Notes under the pieces: model-generated
What the model was told of the DNA's origin: nothing
What the model saw: only the letters and a program-made list of their open reading frames with translations
Database searches by the model: none
From: Actinobacteria bacterium IMCC26103
GTDB lineage: Bacteria > Actinomycetota > Actinomycetes > Nanopelagicales > Nanopelagicaceae
DNA length: 64,000 bases
Direction of reading: 5' to 3'
Assembly: GCA_002284875.1 (NCBI GenBank)
Contig: CP015604.1
Span: 992,001-1,056,000 of the forward strand
Shown: one piece after another, positions 8,316 through 17,662 of the stretch
Layout of the letters: every line of letters starts with the position of its first letter
How positions within the stretch are numbered: the first letter of the stretch is position 1
Made by a program: the position numbers and the translations under genes

Positions 8316-9260
8316 TTAGAGCGAAACTTCATCCAAGGCGGCTCGAACAACGTCCGGTAGAACTATCTCTTCACTCGTTAATATGCCACGCATTTGCGCG
8401 CCGGTTCGGGCTCCAACAACTGCGGAGGTTACGCCTGGGAAGTCCCTTACCCACGCCAGGGCAACTTCAAGTGGGGCATATCCCAGACCTTGAGCGGCAA
8501 CGCTTACCGCTTCCACAATTCGTCGCGATTTTTCATTTAAATAAGGTTCTATAAAAGGTGCAAAGTGCGGGGTAGCTGCGCGTGAATCAGCTGGAATACC
8601 GCTTCGGTATTTCCCAGTCAAAGCACCGCGGCCAAGTGGTGACCACGCAATAAAACCGCGTTGCAAATTTACTGCGCAATCTAGGGCGTCAACTTCAATA
8701 CCACGAGAAAGTAAAGAGAACTCATTTTGTAGTGAAATTATCGGCGCCTTTGCAGAGTTAGCTTCTTGTAACGAAATGGCACGAGCGCTCTGCCAACCAT
8801 TGAAATTAGAGACGCCAACATATCTGGCCCTGCCAGTTGTATAAGCCCAATCCAACGCTGAGAGTGAATCCTCCAGAGGAACTTTTTCATCCCATATCTG
8901 AACCTGCCATAAATCAACATGGTCAGTTCCCAAGCGCGACAGGGATTGATCTAGTGAAGACATTAGAGAAGTTCGTGAAGTATCAGTCTTTAAATCTCCG
9001 CCTTCGTAAGTGATTCCAGCTTTAGTAGATATGACAACATCTTCCCGGCGAAATAGCGTTCCAATTAACCCACCGATAACCCGTTCAGAATCGCCTGCTC
9101 CATAGTGGCTCGCTGAATCTAGGAAATTTCCGCCAGCTTCCATGTAAACGCGGGCTTGATCCGCCGCCTCATGAGTATCGGTATCTCGTCCCCAAGTCAT
9201 GGTTCCCAGTCCAAGGCGAGAGATTTCTAGCCCTGAATTGCCAACCACTCGCATTTCCAT
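8316..9260 (-). CDS. Aldo/keto reductase with altered active-site His
   Basis: A 314-residue NAD(P)H-dependent TIM-barrel oxidoreductase. Of the usual tetrad, D48 (in FLDSASHYG), Y53 and K80 (in VVISTKAG) are present. The position normally filled by His, after the DLWQV strand, is Q121 (codon CAG at 8898-8900). The C-terminal coenzyme segment is VTSAVVGARTGAQMRGIL. Actinobacterial homologues are annotated general aldo/keto reductases with unknown carbonyl substrates. The gene is convergent with the M20 peptidase and divergent from the phosphatase (49-base gap). Family is clear; activity may be shifted by the Gln. Confidence 0.9.
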   Translation of the reverse strand: MEMRVVGNSGLEISRLGLGTMTWGRDTDTHEAADQARVYMEAGGNFLDSASHYGAGDSERVIGGLIGTLFRREDVVISTKAGITYEGGDLKTDTSRTSLMSSLDQSLSRLGTDHVDLWQVQIWDEKVPLEDSLSALDWAYTTGRARYVGVSNFNGWQSARAISLQEANSAKAPIISLQNEFSLLSRGIEVDALDCAVNLQRGFIAWSPLGRGALTGKYRSGIPADSRAATPHFAPFIEPYLNEKSRRIVEAVSVAAQGLGYAPLEVALAWVRDFPGVTSAVVGARTGAQMRGILTSEEIVLPDVVRAALDEVSL

Positions 9261-9309
9261 GGCGCGACCCTAGCAAGACGGAGCGATAAATTACGGATAA
9301 CCTTCCAAC

Positions 9310-9996
9310 ATGACACGGATACTTCTAATTCGTCATGCCCATTCAGTTGCAAACGATCGCGGCATTCTTGCCGGGAGGTCCGCGGGTGTGATCTTGACCG
9401 AACATGGATCTAAACAAGCAAGCGATTTAGCAGAACGTTTAAAAGGTGTTGCAATTGCAAAGATCCATATCAGTCCACTAGAACGTTGCCACCTGACGAT
9501 CAACCCACTATTGAAGAAGATTCCAGTCAAGAACCGTCCCAAAATTGTAATAACAGAGGATTTATCAGAAGTTGATTATGGCAAGTGGACCGGTAAGAAA
9601 TTGGTCTCGCTCTATCGCCATAAGTTATGGAAAGTTGTGCAAAATCGTCCCAGCGCCATGTATTTTCCAGATGGTGAAGGATTGGCCAATGTGCAAGTCC
9701 GGGCCATGCGCGCAGTTCACACCGCAGCTAATGAGTCAGGGCTGCAAATAATTGTCAGTCACGGAGATGTAATTAAGAGCATTGTTGCCGCAGTTCTGGG
9801 CACACATATGGATAACTTTCAGAAGATAGTTATCGAGCCTGCATCGATAACAGTTCTTGATTTTGACGGTAGCAATTTTAGAATTCTGACACTGAATAAC
9901 ACCTCCGCACCGATAGCCGAATTAGCGAAAATTGATGGAAAGAGGCGACCTGCACGAGCTCTGTTGGGCGGCGGCGTAGGGAGGAAGCGCAAGTAA
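9310..9996 (+). CDS. Histidine phosphatase family protein (MSMEG_4193-type putative phosphomutase)
   Basis: A 228-residue member of the histidine phosphatase superfamily. The N-terminal LLIRHAHS supplies the catalytic RH (R8, H9). A second arginine lies in SPLERC and the second histidine in IVSHGD. The C-terminal tail is basic (KRRPARALLGGGVGRKRK). The same four-gene order, phosphatase, DUF3090, SCO1664-like and mshC, is widely conserved in actinobacteria, suggesting a shared but undefined role. The stop codon overlaps the next start as TAATG. Confidence 0.88.
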   Translation: MTRILLIRHAHSVANDRGILAGRSAGVILTEHGSKQASDLAERLKGVAIAKIHISPLERCHLTINPLLKKIPVKNRPKIVITEDLSEVDYGKWTGKKLVSLYRHKLWKVVQNRPSAMYFPDGEGLANVQVRAMRAVHTAANESGLQIIVSHGDVIKSIVAAVLGTHMDNFQKIVIEPASITVLDFDGSNFRILTLNNTSAPIAELAKIDGKRRPARALLGGGVGRKRK

Positions 9997-10544
9997 TGTC
10001 ATCGCAGATCTTTCTCTTTGATCCCGCGGAACGTTTTGTTGTGGGAACAGTAGGAGTACCGGGGGAGCGCACCTTTTTTATCCAGGCGCGTACGGGTTCA
10101 CGATTGATTTCAGTTGCTCTAGAAAAATCGCAAGTAGCTGCTATCGCTGAGCGCGTCCTGCAGATTTTGCGCGAAATTCGCCATAGCGAACCGTTATTAA
10201 CTTTCGAACACGTGGCACCAGACGATAACCCGCTGGAAACACCTATAGACGAAGAGTTTCGCGTAGGTGTGATCGGACTTGCTTATGTTTCCGATCGTCG
10301 TCTGATCGAGATAGACCTGCAAGCGATCGCTGAATCAGAAATTGAAGATGACGAGCTTTTAGAGATTGATACCTCCTCTGATCAGAGCATTCTGCGCGTC
10401 CTAATTCCCTTGGGTTATGCCGAAAGCTTTGCCAAGCGTGCAAACTCGGTAATTGCAGCCGGTCGCGCACCTTGCCCATTCTGCGGTGGACCCATCGATA
10501 TTAAAGGCCATCTCTGTCCGCGAGCTAATGGTTATCGCAGATGA
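9996..10544 (+). CDS. DUF3090 family protein
   Basis: A 182-residue conserved actinobacterial protein of unknown function. It opens with SSQIFLFDPAERFVVGTVG, the family hallmark. The C-terminal APCPFCGGPIDIKGHLCPRANGYRR contains a CxxC and a further Cys/His that look like a small metal-binding knuckle. It starts one base inside the upstream stop and overlaps the next gene by four bases, so the three are translated as one unit. No catalytic motif is visible in the middle part. Confidence 0.87.
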   Translation: MSSQIFLFDPAERFVVGTVGVPGERTFFIQARTGSRLISVALEKSQVAAIAERVLQILREIRHSEPLLTFEHVAPDDNPLETPIDEEFRVGVIGLAYVSDRRLIEIDLQAIAESEIEDDELLEIDTSSDQSILRVLIPLGYAESFAKRANSVIAAGRAPCPFCGGPIDIKGHLCPRANGYRR

Positions 10545-11287
10545 CGAAAACGGTGCGCGACTTATCTTTAATTGAACAAGATTTGGTTGATCTAAATAAC
10601 GGAGTTCTAACAGTTACTGGGCGACTAGTTGATGCATCCAATGCGACCTTGTATGCGATGTGTAGCGTGAAAGATGAAAGAGGTGATCGCGAATTTGCTT
10701 GCATCTATAAACCAATTGCAGGTGAGCGACCTCTGTGGGATTTTCCAGATGGCTCATTAGCCAACCGTGAGTATTTATCTTTTTTGATTAGCCATTGGCT
10801 AGAGCTGCATTTAGTGCCGCCGACAATACTTCGAGATGGCCCATATGGAACCGGAATGGTACAAAAATGGATCGATATTGATCAATCCGTAGATCTAATG
10901 GAGTTCTATCTAACCGATCATCCAAAGCTACGAGAGTTAGCTCTCTTTGATTTAATTACCAATAACACCGATCGTAAAATTGGCCATTTGATCCCCACGC
11001 AAGATGGACACTTATATGGATGCGACCACGGCGTCACCTTTCATGAAGATGACAAGCTGCGCACCGTTCTATGGCAATGGGCTGGCACTGCCTATACAGA
11101 TAATGAAAAATCACTCTTACTGAAAGCACGCGATCTATTTACAGGATCAAAGCTGGAGATAATTAAAGGACTGATCACCGATGAAGAAATTGCCGCCACG
11201 GTTGCTCGGATCGATCGCGCCCTAATCGAGGGATCATTTACCTTACCTAGTCCTGACTGGCCAGCAGTTCCTTGGCCACCGTTCTAA
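10541..11287 (+). CDS. SCO1664 family protein (lipid-kinase-like fold)
   Basis: A 248-residue protein that resembles the PI3/4-kinase-like 'SCO1664' family of actinobacteria. Supportive motifs are FACIYKPIAGERPLWDFPDG near residue 50 (a Lys in an ATP-site-like strand), LALFDLITNNTDRKIGHL near 145 (an xxDxxxxNxDR catalytic-loop-like motif) and YGCDHGVTF near 170 (a DHG in place of DFG). This suggests an ATP-dependent kinase. No substrate is known. It overlaps DUF3090 by four bases and is followed by mshC after nine bases. Confidence 0.85.
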   Translation: MTKTVRDLSLIEQDLVDLNNGVLTVTGRLVDASNATLYAMCSVKDERGDREFACIYKPIAGERPLWDFPDGSLANREYLSFLISHWLELHLVPPTILRDGPYGTGMVQKWIDIDQSVDLMEFYLTDHPKLRELALFDLITNNTDRKIGHLIPTQDGHLYGCDHGVTFHEDDKLRTVLWQWAGTAYTDNEKSLLLKARDLFTGSKLEIIKGLITDEEIAATVARIDRALIEGSFTLPSPDWPAVPWPPF

Positions 11288-11296
11288 GATGTACCT

Positions 11297-12538
11297 ATGA
11301 ATTCGTGGGCACAAGTAGCAATTCCGCCGCTTGATAAGAAATTCGCTTTTCCTAATCTGCAAATCTTCGATACTGCGACGCAAAATGTTAAAGAGCTTGA
11401 GAAGAAAGCGCTCTATCGCATGTACGTCTGCGGGATTACTCCCTATGACGCAACGCATCTGGGCCACGCCAATACTTATCTCGCCTTTGATCTATTAAAT
11501 CGCTACCTACGCGCCACCGGAAGCGAGGTCAATTTCGTTCAAAACATTACAGATATAGATGATCCTTTACTCGAACGTGCAAAGCGCGATGGTGTTGATT
11601 GGCAAGAATTGGCGCAATCTCAAATAGATTTATTCCGATCCGATATGGTGGCGCTTCACATTCTCCCGCCCCGAAATTACATTGGGGCAGTCGAAGCAAT
11701 ACCTCTGGTTCTTGATTCAATCAAAGATCTGCAACGCGCTGGAACTGTTTACAAAGTAGATACCGATTACTACTTCAAAGTTCGCAGCGATAAAGCCTTT
11801 GGATCTCGTTCCCATCTATCTAACGATGAAATGTTAGAGATTTTCAGCCAACGCGGTGGTGATCCAACTCGTGTAGGCAAAGAAGATCCATTGGATGCTC
11901 TTCTTTGGTTGGCACAACGTCCGAGCGAACCAGGCTGGGAGAGCGATCTCGGAACAGGTCGTCCGGGATGGCACATCGAATGCTGTGCCATCGCGCTAAA
12001 TTATCTTGATATCGATCCCAACGAATCTTCCTCGATCGATATCCAAGGCGGCGGAAGTGATTTGATATTCCCGCATCATGAAATATCTGCTTCTCAAGGC
12101 AAATTAGTAAATGGTAAAGCTTTCGCAGCAAATTTTGTACATGCCGGAATGATTGGTCTAGATGGCGAAAAGATGAGTAAATCAAAGGGAAATCTGGTTT
12201 TTGTTTCGAAATTGTTGCAAGACGGGGTAGATCCGATGGCAATTCGTATTGCCTTGATGTCTCATCATTATCGTCTCGATCATATGTGGCAGCAATCAGA
12301 TCTAACTAAGGCAGAGATTTTCCTGAAGGATTTACATATTTGCTTGGCACGAATGGAAGTTGCACCAACAGATAACGTAATCAGAGAATTGATCAAGGCG
12401 ATGGCAGATGATTTAGATAGCCCAAGCGCTTTGAGTGCGTTGCAGGACTGGATTGACGAAACAAATAATGGAGCAACTGGTGGCAGCGCTGGCGAATTAG
12501 GTCGCGCAATCGATGCGATTCTGGGAATAGCCCTTTAA
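11297..12538 (+). CDS. mshC: L-cysteine:1D-myo-inosityl 2-amino-2-deoxy-alpha-D-glucopyranoside ligase
   Basis: The ATP-dependent ligase that joins cysteine to GlcN-inositol in mycothiol synthesis. The 413 residues match MshC, which is shorter than cysteinyl-tRNA synthetase and lacks its anticodon domain. The class I motifs are THLGHA at 54-59 (HIGH-like) and KMSKS at 292-296. The zinc and cysteine-binding residues include C45 in YVCGITPYD and the GWHIECCA and FPHHE motifs. Its presence implies that the organism makes mycothiol as its main thiol; mshA, mshB and mshD are not in the window. It closes the four-gene operon and overlaps the convergent PAC2 gene by four bases. Confidence 0.95.
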   Translation: MNSWAQVAIPPLDKKFAFPNLQIFDTATQNVKELEKKALYRMYVCGITPYDATHLGHANTYLAFDLLNRYLRATGSEVNFVQNITDIDDPLLERAKRDGVDWQELAQSQIDLFRSDMVALHILPPRNYIGAVEAIPLVLDSIKDLQRAGTVYKVDTDYYFKVRSDKAFGSRSHLSNDEMLEIFSQRGGDPTRVGKEDPLDALLWLAQRPSEPGWESDLGTGRPGWHIECCAIALNYLDIDPNESSSIDIQGGGSDLIFPHHEISASQGKLVNGKAFAANFVHAGMIGLDGEKMSKSKGNLVFVSKLLQDGVDPMAIRIALMSHHYRLDHMWQQSDLTKAEIFLKDLHICLARMEVAPTDNVIRELIKAMADDLDSPSALSALQDWIDETNNGATGGSAGELGRAIDAILGIAL

Positions 12539-13416
12539 TTACCGCTCTGGCGACGAAGAAAACGCTCTAACTCGCGCGCTAAATCTTCACCGGAGACATC
12601 AGTTAGCTCGATGGCATCCTTGCTCTCTTCCAAAGCTTTTACATATTCGGCGACATCGCTATCTTCGCGGGCAAGCTCGTCGACTTCTGATTCCCATTCA
12701 ACGGCTTCGGTAGGTAATTCGCCTAAAGGTAGCGAGATGGAAAGGAAATCCTCAAGTGCATTTACTAAAGCAAGGGTTGCTTTAGGTGAAGGCGAATTAC
12801 TTGCATAGTGGGGAATTGCTGCCCAAAGTGAGATGGCATCAATACCACGGCGAATACAAGCCTCTTGGATTACGCCAAGAATTCCAGTTGGACCTTCATA
12901 TTTACCCACCTCAACACCCAATCGACGTGCGATATCTGGATGTGATCCATTTCCAGTTACCGTAATTGGTCGTGAATGAGGTGTATCAGCCAACATCGAA
13001 CCCATAGTGATGATCATTCCAACCTCAAGATCATCTGCGAGATCTAAGAGATCGTGAGTAAAAGTTTTCCATTTCATAGATGGTTCAACACCGCGCACAA
13101 TAATAAAATCAAAATCAAAGCTTGGAGTTTGTAGCCCAAATACTTGTGTGCCCGGCCAAGTCAGCGAACGAATACCTGATCCATCTAAATCAACCAGCGG
13201 GCGATTGACTTGAAAGTCGTAGAATTCTTCCGGATCAATATCGGCGATTAATTCAGGTACAACACCTGTTTGCGCATCTATTGCATGTGCTGCATCAGTC
13301 CAAGCTTCTAAAATGTGAGATGCAGCGCTAGTTGCTGCCTCGGCTGCATCGTTCCAACCTGAAAACGCTACGAGCATCACTGGATTTCGTAGCGCCGGAA
13401 TTTTATGAATCTCCAC
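12535..13416 (-). CDS. PAC2 family protein
   Basis: A 293-residue member of the PAC2 family, related in fold to eukaryotic/archaeal proteasome assembly chaperone 2. The N-terminal PVMLVAFSGWNDAAEAATSAASHIL and the central TMGSMLADTPHSRPITVTG are family signatures. The C-terminal 60 residues are acidic (SEVDELAREDSDVAEYVKALEE). In mycobacteria the homologue lies near metH and mshC, as here. Biochemical role in bacteria is unproven. It is divergent from metH with a 28-base gap and convergent with mshC. Confidence 0.88.
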   Translation of the reverse strand: MEIHKIPALRNPVMLVAFSGWNDAAEAATSAASHILEAWTDAAHAIDAQTGVVPELIADIDPEEFYDFQVNRPLVDLDGSGIRSLTWPGTQVFGLQTPSFDFDFIIVRGVEPSMKWKTFTHDLLDLADDLEVGMIITMGSMLADTPHSRPITVTGNGSHPDIARRLGVEVGKYEGPTGILGVIQEACIRRGIDAISLWAAIPHYASNSPSPKATLALVNALEDFLSISLPLGELPTEAVEWESEVDELAREDSDVAEYVKALEESKDAIELTDVSGEDLARELERFLRRQSGN

Positions 13417-13444
13417 GTCGCGACTTTACGGTAACCTTGCCTAG

Positions 13445-16400
13445 GTGACGACCCCAAATCGCAGCAGACCAGCCGGCGCGCTTCGCCAAGCGCTGGCTTC
13501 GCGCACGGTTATCGCAGATGGTGCGATGGGCACGATGCTGCAAGAGGCCGATCCAACGTTGGAAGATTTCCAAGGCCACGAAGGTTGCAACGAGATTCTC
13601 AACGTTTCGCGCCCAGATATCGTCCGTTCGGTACACGATCAATATCTCGCCGCCGGCGTAGATGCGATTGAGACAAATACCTTTGGTGCTAACTGGGCGA
13701 ACCTTGCTGAATATGGAATTGAAGATCGGATCTACGAGTTAGCTTACGCAGGCGCGGTAATCGCACGTGAAGCAGCCGATGCCGTTGCAACACCGGATAA
13801 ATCACGCTTCGTATTAGGTTCGCTTGGTCCCGGCACGAAACTTCCTTCAATCGGACATACAACATATAGCTTTCTAAAGCAGGCCTACTACACAGCATCC
13901 AAGGGTCTTTTAGATGGAAAATGTGATGCGCTTTTAATTGAAACAACGCAAGATTTATTGCAGGCAAAAGCTGCCGTAAACGGTGCGCGCCAAGCGATAG
14001 CAGAAGCCGATTTCGATGTTGTGCTAATTGCACAAGTAACTGTTGAAACAACAGGCACGATGCTTTTGGGATCAGAAATCGGCGCAGCGCTAAACGCTTT
14101 GGAGCCACTAGAGATAGATTTGATTGGCCTTAATTGCGCAACTGGCCCTGCCGAAATGTCAGAACATTTACGTTACTTATCAAAGTTTGCACATTGTGCA
14201 ATCTCAGTAATGCCAAATGCTGGCTTGCCAATCTTGGGCGCCAAGGGTGCAGAGTATCCATTAGGTCCCGATGAATTAGCGCAAGCGCTGGAGACCTTCG
14301 TTGGTGATTATGGAATCTCCCTAATTGGTGGCTGCTGCGGAACCACACCTGCACATTTACGTGCAGTAGTTGCAAAGCTCGGGGCGAAAACAATTCCGGT
14401 ACGCACCACCTCGATTGATCCAGGTGCCTCATCCCTCTACCAATATGTACCTTTCCGACAAGATAAGACTTATCTGGCTATTGGTGAGCGCACCAACGCA
14501 AATGGATCGCGCGCATTTCGCGATGCGCTAGTTGCCCAAGATTGGGAAACCTGCGTTGAAATCGCGCGAGATCAGATCCGCGATGGCGCACATATGTTGG
14601 ATTTATCAGTTGATTATGTAGGTCGCGATGGCGCTAAAGATATGACGGAACTTGCAACTCGCTTTGGAACTGCTTCAACGCTGCCGATCGTTTTAGATTC
14701 GACAGAACCGGCGGTTATAAAGGCAGGACTTGAGGCCCTTGGCGGACGAAGCGTAATTAACTCGGTGAACTATGAAGATGGCGATGGCCCAACTTCACGC
14801 TTTGCCAAGATTATGCCGCTTGTAAAAGAGCATGGTGCTTCAGTAGTTGCCTTGACAATCGATGAAGAAGGTCAAGCACGCGATTGCGAATGGAAGTTAC
14901 GCGTTGCCCGTCGTTTGATTAAAGATCTAACTGATAACTGGCAGATGCACACCGGAGATATCTTGATTGACTGTCTAACCTTTCCTATTGCAACTGGGCA
15001 AGAGGAAACCCGTCGCGATGGCATTGAAACAATTGACGCTATTCGCGCTCTAAAGGCCGAGTATCCAGAAGTACAGACGACTCTGGGAGTCTCCAACGTC
15101 TCCTTCGGCTTAAATCCTGCGGCACGAGTCGTACTTAACTCAGTCTTCCTTCATGAATGTGTAAATGCTGGACTCGATTCTGCAATTGTTCATCCATCAA
15201 AGATCACTCCGTTATCTCGTATCGATGAACGTCAACGCGAAGTTGCCTTAGATCTCATTTATGATCGGCGCAGATACGAGGGCGAGACATGTATCTATGA
15301 CCCGCTAACCGAATTCTTACAACTTTTTGAAGGCGTTGAGCTTGCAGTCTCCCGCAATGTTCGCGCCGCCGAACTTGCCGCTTTGCCTCTTACAGAGCGT
15401 TTACAACGTCGCATTATCGATGGTGAAAAAGTGGGCCTGACTGACGATCTAGATCAGGCAATGGCCGAGGATATAAAGCCACTTTTGATTATTAACGATC
15501 ATCTACTTGAGGGTATGAAGGTCGTTGGCGAACTATTTGGTAAAGGTGAGATGCAACTTCCCTTCGTACTGCAGAGCGCGGAGGTAATGAAGACAGCCGT
15601 TGCCTATCTAGAACCATTTATGGAGAAGAGCGATGACGGTGGTCGCGGCACGATGCTGTTGGCTACCGTTAAAGGCGATGTCCACGATATTGGAAAGAAC
15701 CTGGTTGACATTATCTTGTCGAATAACGGCTATACCGTTGTAAATATCGGCATCAAACAGACGATCAATCAAATTATCGATGCTGCTCAAGAATCTAATG
15801 TGGATGCAATTGGTATGAGCGGCTTGCTCGTTAAATCAACTGTCATCATGAAAGAAAATTTGGAAGAGATAACCAATCGCGGCCTAGCTGAGAAATGGCC
15901 AATTGTTCTCGGGGGAGCAGCGCTTACTCGCGCCTTTGTTGAGCAAGATCTCGCCGCGGTGTTTCCGGGTGAAGTTCGTTATGCGCGCGATGCCTTCGAG
16001 GGTTTGCGTTTAATGGATGCAATCATGGCGGTAAAGAAGGGTGTTCCGGGTGCTGCGTTACCGGAGCTACGCGAGCGAAAAGTTCCACTGCGGCCAAACA
16101 AAAGTGAAGATCGTGTCATCGACACAAAGCGCAGCGATGTTGCTACCGATATCGATATTCCGACCGCACCGTTCTATGGTTCGCGAATTATTAAAGGCGT
16201 TCCACTCGCGGATTACGTAGGCATGCTCGATGAACGTGCCTTATTTGTTGGGCAATGGGGCTTAAAGGGTGCCCGAGGCGAATTTGATTTGATGGCCGAG
16301 AGTGAAGGTCGCCCACGTTTGCGCGCGCTTCTCAACCAAGTGCAATCAAAAGGTTGGCTAAATGCAGCGGTTGTCTATGGATATTTCCCTTGCTACAGCG

Positions 16401-16951
16401 AAGGCAATGACTTGGTTATCTTGCATCACGAAGGTGAACTTAAAGGTCAAGAGCGAACCAGATTTACCTTCCCGCGCCAATCACGCGACCGTCGTTTATG
16501 CCTGAGTGATTTCTTTGCCTCCAAAGAATCCGGCAATACCGACGTGGTTGCTTTCCATGTAGTAACGATGGGCAGTGAGATCAGCAAGGCAGCAGCTGAA
16601 TTGTTTGCCGCAAATAACTACCGCGAATATCTGGAGTTACACGGATTATCAGTGCAGTTAACTGAGGCCCTTGCTGAACATTGGCATGCCCGAGTACGAG
16701 AAGAGTTTAAAGTTCGCGGTGATGACGCTGCAGATTTGCAAGGGATTTTGGACCAGGGCTATCGGGGTTCACGATATTCATTTGGTTACCCAGCATGTCC
16801 AAATCTAGAAGATCAGATTCAATTGTGTGAGCTACTTGAACCAGGTCGTATAGGTGTTGAGCTTTCGGAAGAATTCCAGCTACACCCAGAACAGAGCACT
16901 TCGGCGATCATTGTTCATCACCCTGAAGCTAAATACTTTAACGCTAATTAG
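13445..16951 (+). CDS. metH: Cobalamin-dependent methionine synthase
   Basis: Transfers the methyl group of 5-methyltetrahydrofolate to homocysteine through cobalamin. All four modules are present in 1168 residues. The homocysteine-binding barrel (about 1-325) has zinc cysteines C231, C297 and C298. The pterin-binding barrel (about 340-620) opens with FLAIGERTNANGSR. The cobalamin cap and Rossmann modules (about 635-880) contain DVHDIGKN, with H747 the lower axial ligand. The activation domain (about 890-1165) ends in GRIGVELSEEFQLHPEQS. The start is GTG at 13445. Only 28 bases separate it from the divergent PAC2 gene, so there is no room for a cobalamin riboswitch. The cell must import or make B12. 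Confidence 0.97.
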   Translation: MTTPNRSRPAGALRQALASRTVIADGAMGTMLQEADPTLEDFQGHEGCNEILNVSRPDIVRSVHDQYLAAGVDAIETNTFGANWANLAEYGIEDRIYELAYAGAVIAREAADAVATPDKSRFVLGSLGPGTKLPSIGHTTYSFLKQAYYTASKGLLDGKCDALLIETTQDLLQAKAAVNGARQAIAEADFDVVLIAQVTVETTGTMLLGSEIGAALNALEPLEIDLIGLNCATGPAEMSEHLRYLSKFAHCAISVMPNAGLPILGAKGAEYPLGPDELAQALETFVGDYGISLIGGCCGTTPAHLRAVVAKLGAKTIPVRTTSIDPGASSLYQYVPFRQDKTYLAIGERTNANGSRAFRDALVAQDWETCVEIARDQIRDGAHMLDLSVDYVGRDGAKDMTELATRFGTASTLPIVLDSTEPAVIKAGLEALGGRSVINSVNYEDGDGPTSRFAKIMPLVKEHGASVVALTIDEEGQARDCEWKLRVARRLIKDLTDNWQMHTGDILIDCLTFPIATGQEETRRDGIETIDAIRALKAEYPEVQTTLGVSNVSFGLNPAARVVLNSVFLHECVNAGLDSAIVHPSKITPLSRIDERQREVALDLIYDRRRYEGETCIYDPLTEFLQLFEGVELAVSRNVRAAELAALPLTERLQRRIIDGEKVGLTDDLDQAMAEDIKPLLIINDHLLEGMKVVGELFGKGEMQLPFVLQSAEVMKTAVAYLEPFMEKSDDGGRGTMLLATVKGDVHDIGKNLVDIILSNNGYTVVNIGIKQTINQIIDAAQESNVDAIGMSGLLVKSTVIMKENLEEITNRGLAEKWPIVLGGAALTRAFVEQDLAAVFPGEVRYARDAFEGLRLMDAIMAVKKGVPGAALPELRERKVPLRPNKSEDRVIDTKRSDVATDIDIPTAPFYGSRIIKGVPLADYVGMLDERALFVGQWGLKGARGEFDLMAESEGRPRLRALLNQVQSKGWLNAAVVYGYFPCYSEGNDLVILHHEGELKGQERTRFTFPRQSRDRRLCLSDFFASKESGNTDVVAFHVVTMGSEISKAAAELFAANNYREYLELHGLSVQLTEALAEHWHARVREEFKVRGDDAADLQGILDQGYRGSRYSFGYPACPNLEDQIQLCELLEPGRIGVELSEEFQLHPEQSTSAIIVHHPEAKYFNAN

Positions 16952-16987
16952 CTCTAGTAAATAAAATCCCAAAGAGAGTAGATAGAT

Positions 16988-17662
16988 ATGTTTGACGCAG
17001 TTCTCTTTGATATGGATGGTTTATTTATCGACTCTGAACCAGATTGGCATGACGCCGAATCCGAGATGATGAAAGCAAATGGTTACGCCTGGTCCCCAGA
17101 GGATCAATTGCAATGTTTGGGCGGGCCTTTATCGCGCGTGACTGAGTACATGGCTAAATGTTTGAAAGGTGCCAAGACACCAGAAGAGTTAGGCGTGATG
17201 ATCGTTGATGAGATGGTGCGCCGCATGAGTGGAAAAGTGCAGTTAATGCCCGGTTCACTTGGGTTTTCTAGGACCCTTGCTGAGGCGAAGATTCCGCAGG
17301 CTCTTGTATCGGCTAGCCCAAGGGTGATCGTCGATGCAGTGTTATCTGGAATGAAAGATAAGTATTTTGCAACAAGTGTGGCATCAGGCGATATCGCACG
17401 AACCAAACCCTTTCCAGATCCATATCTTCATGCCGCCAAACTATTGGGTGTGGATATAGAAAATTGCGTGATCTTTGAAGATTCACCCACCGGGCTAACT
17501 GCGGCTAGAGCCAGCGGCGCCTTTGTTATTGCAATTCCGCATTATGTGACGATTACTGAAGAGGCGCGTCTGAAGGTAGTTAAAAGTTTTCAAGATATTG
17601 GATTGCGCGATTTAGAAGCTTGGTCAGAGATCAACCAACGTGAGCTGGGCAGATCGCTTTAA
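16988..17662 (+). CDS. HAD family phosphatase / phosphomutase-like
   Basis: A 224-residue HAD hydrolase, subfamily IA with an alpha-helical cap. Motif I is DMDG (D8 nucleophile, D10 acid). Motif II is the Ser in LVSASP. Motif III/IV includes FEDSPTGLTAARASG. These resemble sugar-phosphate phosphatases and beta-phosphoglucomutases (YniC/HxpB-like). A good AGAGAGTAG ribosome site lies upstream. It follows metH by 36 bases and may share its transcript. The final 32 bases overlap the convergent nuclease gene. Substrate unknown. Confidence 0.88.
   Translation: MFDAVLFDMDGLFIDSEPDWHDAESEMMKANGYAWSPEDQLQCLGGPLSRVTEYMAKCLKGAKTPEELGVMIVDEMVRRMSGKVQLMPGSLGFSRTLAEAKIPQALVSASPRVIVDAVLSGMKDKYFATSVASGDIARTKPFPDPYLHAAKLLGVDIENCVIFEDSPTGLTAARASGAFVIAIPHYVTITEEARLKVVKSFQDIGLRDLEAWSEINQRELGRSL

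Noticed and set aside
13417-13444. Cobalamin riboswitch before metH
   Set aside because: Only 28 bases separate metH from the divergent PAC2 gene.
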